A stretch of DNA of 15,766 nucleotides from an uncultured Muribaculaceae bacterium (GTDB taxonomy: Bacteria > Bacteroidota > Bacteroidia > Bacteroidales > Muribaculaceae), in assembly GCA_910587075.1 (NCBI GenBank), contig CAJUKE010000035.1, positions 1-15,766 of the forward strand, written 5' to 3'. Below the pieces are notes generated by a model that saw only the letters and a program-made list of their open reading frames with translations, was not told the DNA's origin and ran no database searches. The position numbers were made by a program, and so were the translations under genes. This document shows positions 12,921-15,766 of this stretch, piece after piece (the first letter of the stretch is position 1; the number at the start of each line of letters is the position of its first letter).

Positions 12921-14133
12921 CTACGATGCGGGCAATCTGTACGATTACGTCGCGGGCCTTCTCCATCGACTGCACGGGCACGAACTCGTAGCGTCCGTGG
13001 AAGTTAAGGCCTCCGGCGAAGATGTTCGGGCAGGGGAGCCCCTTGAACGAGAGCTGGGCGCCGTCCGTGCCGCCGCGGATGGGCTGCACCTTGGGGGTAA
13101 CGCCGGCGTCGCGCATGGCCTGCTCGGCGATTTCGACGATGTGCATCAGCGGCTCGACCTTCTCGCGCATGTTGTAGTACTGGTCCTTGATTTCGATGGT
13201 GGCGCAGCCGGGGAACTCGTTGTTGGTCTTGCGGGTGAGGTGTTCGAGCTCGCGCTTGCGGCGTTCGAAGCGGTCGCGGTCGTGGTCGCGGATTATGTAG
13301 GTGAGGGTGGTCTGCTCTACGGAGCCGTCGATGTGCACCAGGTGGTAGAACCCCTCGTACCCCTCGGTGTGCTCGGGGGTCTCCCAGCGGGGGAGCATGA
13401 GGATGAACTGGTTGGCGATGCGTATCGAGTTGATCATCTTGTGCTTGGCGTAGCCCGGATGCACGTTGCGCCCGGCGAAGGTCACCTTGGCCACGGCGGC
13501 GTTGAAGTTCTCAAATTCGAGCTCGCCAACCTCGCCGCCGTCCATCGTGTAGGCCCAGTCGGCGCCGAAGAGCTCGACGTCGAACTTGTGGGCGCCCTGC
13601 CCTATCTCCTCGTCGGGGTTGAAGGCTATGCGGATTTTGCCGTGCTTGATTTCGGGGTGTGCCTGGAGGTACTCCACGGCGGAGATTATTTCGGCGATGC
13701 CGGCCTTGTCGTCGGCGCCCAGGAGGGTGTTGCCGTCGGTCACGATGAGGTCCTCCCCGACGTGGCCCAGGAGTTCGGGGAACTCGTCGGGCGAGAGCAC
13801 GATCCCCTTTTCGGCGTTGAGGGTGATGGGGTTGCCGTCGTAGTTGGCAACAATGCGGGGGTTCACGTTGTGGCCCGACATATCGGGCGACGTGTCGAGG
13901 TGGGCAATGAAGCCGATGGTGGGCACCCCTTGGCGGTCGGTGTTGGCCGGGAGCGTGGCCATCAGGTAGCCGTTATCGTCGAGGGTTATCTCTTCCAGGC
14001 CCATGGCGTGGAGCTCCTGCTCAAGTACCTGGGCGAACTTGTACTGGCCCGGGGTAGAGGGGGTGAGGTTTGTCTCCTCGTCGCTCTGGGTGTCATACTT
14101 CACATATTTCAGGAAGCGTTCTGTAAGGTTCAT
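12910..14133 (-). CDS. pepT: Peptidase T (tripeptide aminopeptidase, M20B)
   Basis: The 407-residue protein is a cytoplasmic di-zinc aminopeptidase that removes N-terminal residues from tripeptides. The M20 ligands are visible: H78 and D80 in IGFIAHLDTSPD, the bridging Asp in LLGADDKAG (141), the catalytic Glu and ligand Glu in FNPDEEIGQGAHKFD (175-176), Asp in YTMDGGEVGE (198) and H379 in NFHGRYEF. The length matches E. coli PepT (408). The ATG at 14133 gives MNLTERFLKYVKYDTQS, the family start, about 35 nt after the predicted transcription start. It overlaps miaA downstream. Confidence 0.97.
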   Translation of the reverse strand: MNLTERFLKYVKYDTQSDEETNLTPSTPGQYKFAQVLEQELHAMGLEEITLDDNGYLMATLPANTDRQGVPTIGFIAHLDTSPDMSGHNVNPRIVANYDGNPITLNAEKGIVLSPDEFPELLGHVGEDLIVTDGNTLLGADDKAGIAEIISAVEYLQAHPEIKHGKIRIAFNPDEEIGQGAHKFDVELFGADWAYTMDGGEVGELEFENFNAAVAKVTFAGRNVHPGYAKHKMINSIRIANQFILMLPRWETPEHTEGYEGFYHLVHIDGSVEQTTLTYIIRDHDRDRFERRKRELEHLTRKTNNEFPGCATIEIKDQYYNMREKVEPLMHIVEIAEQAMRDAGVTPKVQPIRGGTDGAQLSFKGLPCPNIFAGGLNFHGRYEFVPVQSMEKARDVIVQIARIVGER

Positions 14134-14173
14134 TTTTCAGAGGTGTTAGGTTTAGAGCTTGTTTAATAGTGTG

Positions 14174-14181
14174 CAAAGTTA
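14174..14181 (-). promoter_or_regulatory. -7 element of the pepT-miaA promoter
   Basis: Minus-strand TAACTTTG (14181..14174) followed by CA is a perfect -7 match, about 40 bases before the pepT ATG. No TTTG or TTG box is visible at 19-21 bp upstream. It lies back to back with the lysS promoter. Confidence 0.65.
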
Positions 14182-14211
14182 CAAAAGCGGCTGCAATAAG
14201 CGGCCATTTAC

Positions 14212-14242
14212 TTGGGCAAAAAAGCTTTTTTAGCTACCTTTG
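14212..14242 (+). promoter_or_regulatory. Promoter of lysS
   Basis: TTG (14212-14214), 20 bases, then TACCTTTG (14235-14242). Transcription would start near 14249 and give a leader of about 72 nt. The spacer contains the perfect palindrome AAAAAAGCTTTTTT (14218-14231), which may be a bend or a binding site. Confidence 0.85.
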
Positions 14243-14252
14243 CGGTAATTTT

Positions 14253-14281
14253 CAGCACTCCTATCTTAAAAATAGGGGCTG
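14253..14281 (+). other. Hairpin in the lysS leader
   Basis: CCTAT and ATAGG pair around CTTAAAA, with AGC...GCT able to extend the base, in the first bases of the predicted lysS transcript. No T run follows and it does not resemble a T-box. Its function is unknown. Confidence 0.35.
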
Positions 14282-14320
14282 ATCCGACTTCAGAACGATA
14301 ACACCCAGCATACAGCAGAT

Positions 14321-15766
14321 ATGAACATCCTTGAACTCAGCGAGCAAGAAATCGTGCGCCGCGGGTCGCTCCAGCAGATGCGCGACCTCGGCATCGAGCC
14401 ATATCCCGCCGCGGAATTCCCCGTGAGCGGCCACGCCAAAGAAATCAAAGAATCATTCACCGACCCCGCCGAGGGTGAGGCTCCCCGCGAGGTGAGCATC
14501 GCCGGCCGCGTAATGGGGCGCCGCGTAATGGGCAAAGCCTCCTTCATGGAGCTCCAGGACTCGACGGGCCGCATACAGGTCTACGTCAACCGCGACGAGA
14601 TATGCCCCGGCGACGACAAGGAGCTCTACAACACTGTGTTCAAGAAGCTGCTCGACATCGGCGACTTCGTTGGCGTCGAGGGATTCGTGTTCCGCACCCA
14701 GACGGGCGAAATCTCCGTTCACGCCCGCAAGCTGACGGTGCTCTCCAAGGCACTCCGCCCCCTCCCCATCGTGAAGGTCAAGGACGGCGTCACCTACGAC
14801 GCCTTCGACGACCCCGAGCTCCGCTACCGCCGCCGCTACGTCGACCTGGTGGTCAACGACGGCGTGAAGGAAATCTTCCTCAAGCGCACCAAGGTGTTCA
14901 ACTCGATGCGTAACTTCTTCAACGAGCACGGCTACATGGAGGTCGAGACCCCCATCCTCCAGTCGATTCCCGGCGGAGCGGCCGCGCGCCCCTTCATCAC
15001 CCACCACAACGCCCTCGACATACCCCTCTACCTCCGCATCGCCGACGAGCTCTACCTCAAGCGCCTGATCGTTGGCGGCTTCGAGGGTGTCTACGAGTTC
15101 TCGAAGAACTTCCGCAACGAGGGTATGGACCGCACCCACAACCCCGAGTTCACCTGTATGGAAATCTACGTTTCCTACAAGGACTACAACTGGATGATGA
15201 ACTTCACCGAGCGGATGCTCGAACGCATCTGCATGGAGGTCAACGGCACCACCGACGTCAAGGTCGGCGACAACGTGATCTCGTTCAAGGCCCCCTTCCG
15301 CCGCGTGACCATGCGCGAGGCCATCCTGGAGCACACCGGGTTCGACATCGACGGCAAGTCGGAGCAGGAGCTCCGCGACGCCGCCCGCTCGATGGGCATC
15401 GAGGTCGACGAATCAATGGGCAAGGGGAAACTCATCGACGAGATTTTCGGCGAGAAGTGCGAGGGCACCTACATCCAGCCCACCTTCATCACCGACTACC
15501 CCATAGAGATGTCGCCCCTTACCAAGCGCCACCGCGAGAACCCCGAGCTCACCGAGCGCTTCGAGCTGATGGTCAACGGCAAGGAGCTGGCCAACGCCTA
15601 CTCGGAGCTCAACGATCCGATCGACCAGTACGAGCGCTTCGTAGAGCAGATGCGCCTCTCCGAGAAGGGCGACGACGAGGCCATGATCATCGACCACGAC
15701 TTCATCCGCGCCCTCGAATACGGCATGCCCCCCACCTCGGGCATGGGTATCGGCATGGACCGTCTC
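14321..15766 (+). CDS. lysS: Lysyl-tRNA synthetase, class II, 3' end outside window
   Basis: The frame is open for 482 codons to the window edge with no stop. It begins MNILELSEQEIVRRGSLQQM, has an OB-fold anticodon-binding domain (roughly 55-160, with VSIAGRVMGRRVMGKASFMELQD), the class II LysRS block ELRYRRRYVDLV, motif 1 around GYMEVETPILQSIPGGA, motif 2 FRNEGMDRTHNPEFT starting at residue 264, and the first part of motif 3 GMGIGMDRL at the very edge. Lysine-pocket sequences NGKELANAYSELNDP are present. It charges tRNA-Lys. Bacteroides homologues have a C-terminal extension beyond motif 3, which would lie outside. It is transcribed divergently from pepT from its own consensus promoter. Confidence 0.96.
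   Translation, partial: MNILELSEQEIVRRGSLQQMRDLGIEPYPAAEFPVSGHAKEIKESFTDPAEGEAPREVSIAGRVMGRRVMGKASFMELQDSTGRIQVYVNRDEICPGDDKELYNTVFKKLLDIGDFVGVEGFVFRTQTGEISVHARKLTVLSKALRPLPIVKVKDGVTYDAFDDPELRYRRRYVDLVVNDGVKEIFLKRTKVFNSMRNFFNEHGYMEVETPILQSIPGGAAARPFITHHNALDIPLYLRIADELYLKRLIVGGFEGVYEFSKNFRNEGMDRTHNPEFTCMEIYVSYKDYNWMMNFTERMLERICMEVNGTTDVKVGDNVISFKAPFRRVTMREAILEHTGFDIDGKSEQELRDAARSMGIEVDESMGKGKLIDEIFGEKCEGTYIQPTFITDYPIEMSPLTKRHRENPELTERFELMVNGKELANAYSELNDPIDQYERFVEQMRLSEKGDDEAMIIDHDFIRALEYGMPPTSGMGIGMDRL

Noticed and set aside
14218..14231. AAAAAAGCTTTTTT as a terminator for pepT or lysS
   Set aside because: It has no loop and lies between the upstream and -7 boxes of the lysS promoter, upstream of both genes, so there is no transcript for it to end.

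Overview
The window is chromosomal DNA from a high-GC member of the phylum Bacteroidota, most likely order Bacteroidales; the family cannot be fixed from this sequence alone. Three observations support this. Promoters use the Bacteroidetes -7 element TAnnTTTG with a TTTG/TTG box 19-24 bp upstream, seen before tRNA-Leu, a beta-barrel gene, tRNA-Asp and lysS (-7 box alone before fucI and pepT, a one-mismatch version before the SIS isomerase). Genes lack Shine-Dalgarno sequences and have A-rich leaders. The FucI/FucP, peptidase T and single-domain SIS isomerase sequences also fit this group.

Layout from left to right. (1) The 5' part of a leftward tRNA-Leu(CAG) with its promoter, then about 540 bp without a gene. 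(2) A rightward two-gene L-fucose unit, fucI-fucP, closed by a strong terminator. (3) A rightward unit with its own promoter: a small outer-membrane beta-barrel protein and a ferritin, ended by a terminator that can serve both strands. (4) A long leftward block, listed in transcription order: menA, recF, a DUF721/DciA-like gene, a hotdog thioesterase, a KdsD-like SIS isomerase, ribH and, after a 266-bp gap, a short malic enzyme without the usual phosphotransacetylase half. (5) A rightward tRNA-Asp(GTC) with promoter, seven helically phased A/T tracts upstream and a strong terminator. (6) An AT-richer insert with a REP-associated tyrosine transposase (RAYT) gene and, just after it, two inverted REP-like palindromes, each headed by GTAG. 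(7) Leftward pepT-miaA, overlapping by 11 nt. (8) Rightward lysS, divergent from pepT and running off the window.

Functionally this is mostly housekeeping: translation (two tRNAs, MiaA, LysRS), recombination and replication (RecF, DciA-like), cofactors (RibH, MenA), probable LPS Kdo supply (SIS isomerase), peptide and malate metabolism, and iron storage. FucI and FucP import and isomerise fucose, but the kinase and aldolase are not in the window. The only clear accessory element is the RAYT/REP module. I found no CRISPR array, phage, toxin-antitoxin or defence system and no convincing new multi-gene system. The observations most worth following are the RAYT/REP pair, the phased A/T tracts at the tRNA promoters, the swapped charged and amide residues in FucP, and the domain-reduced malic enzyme.
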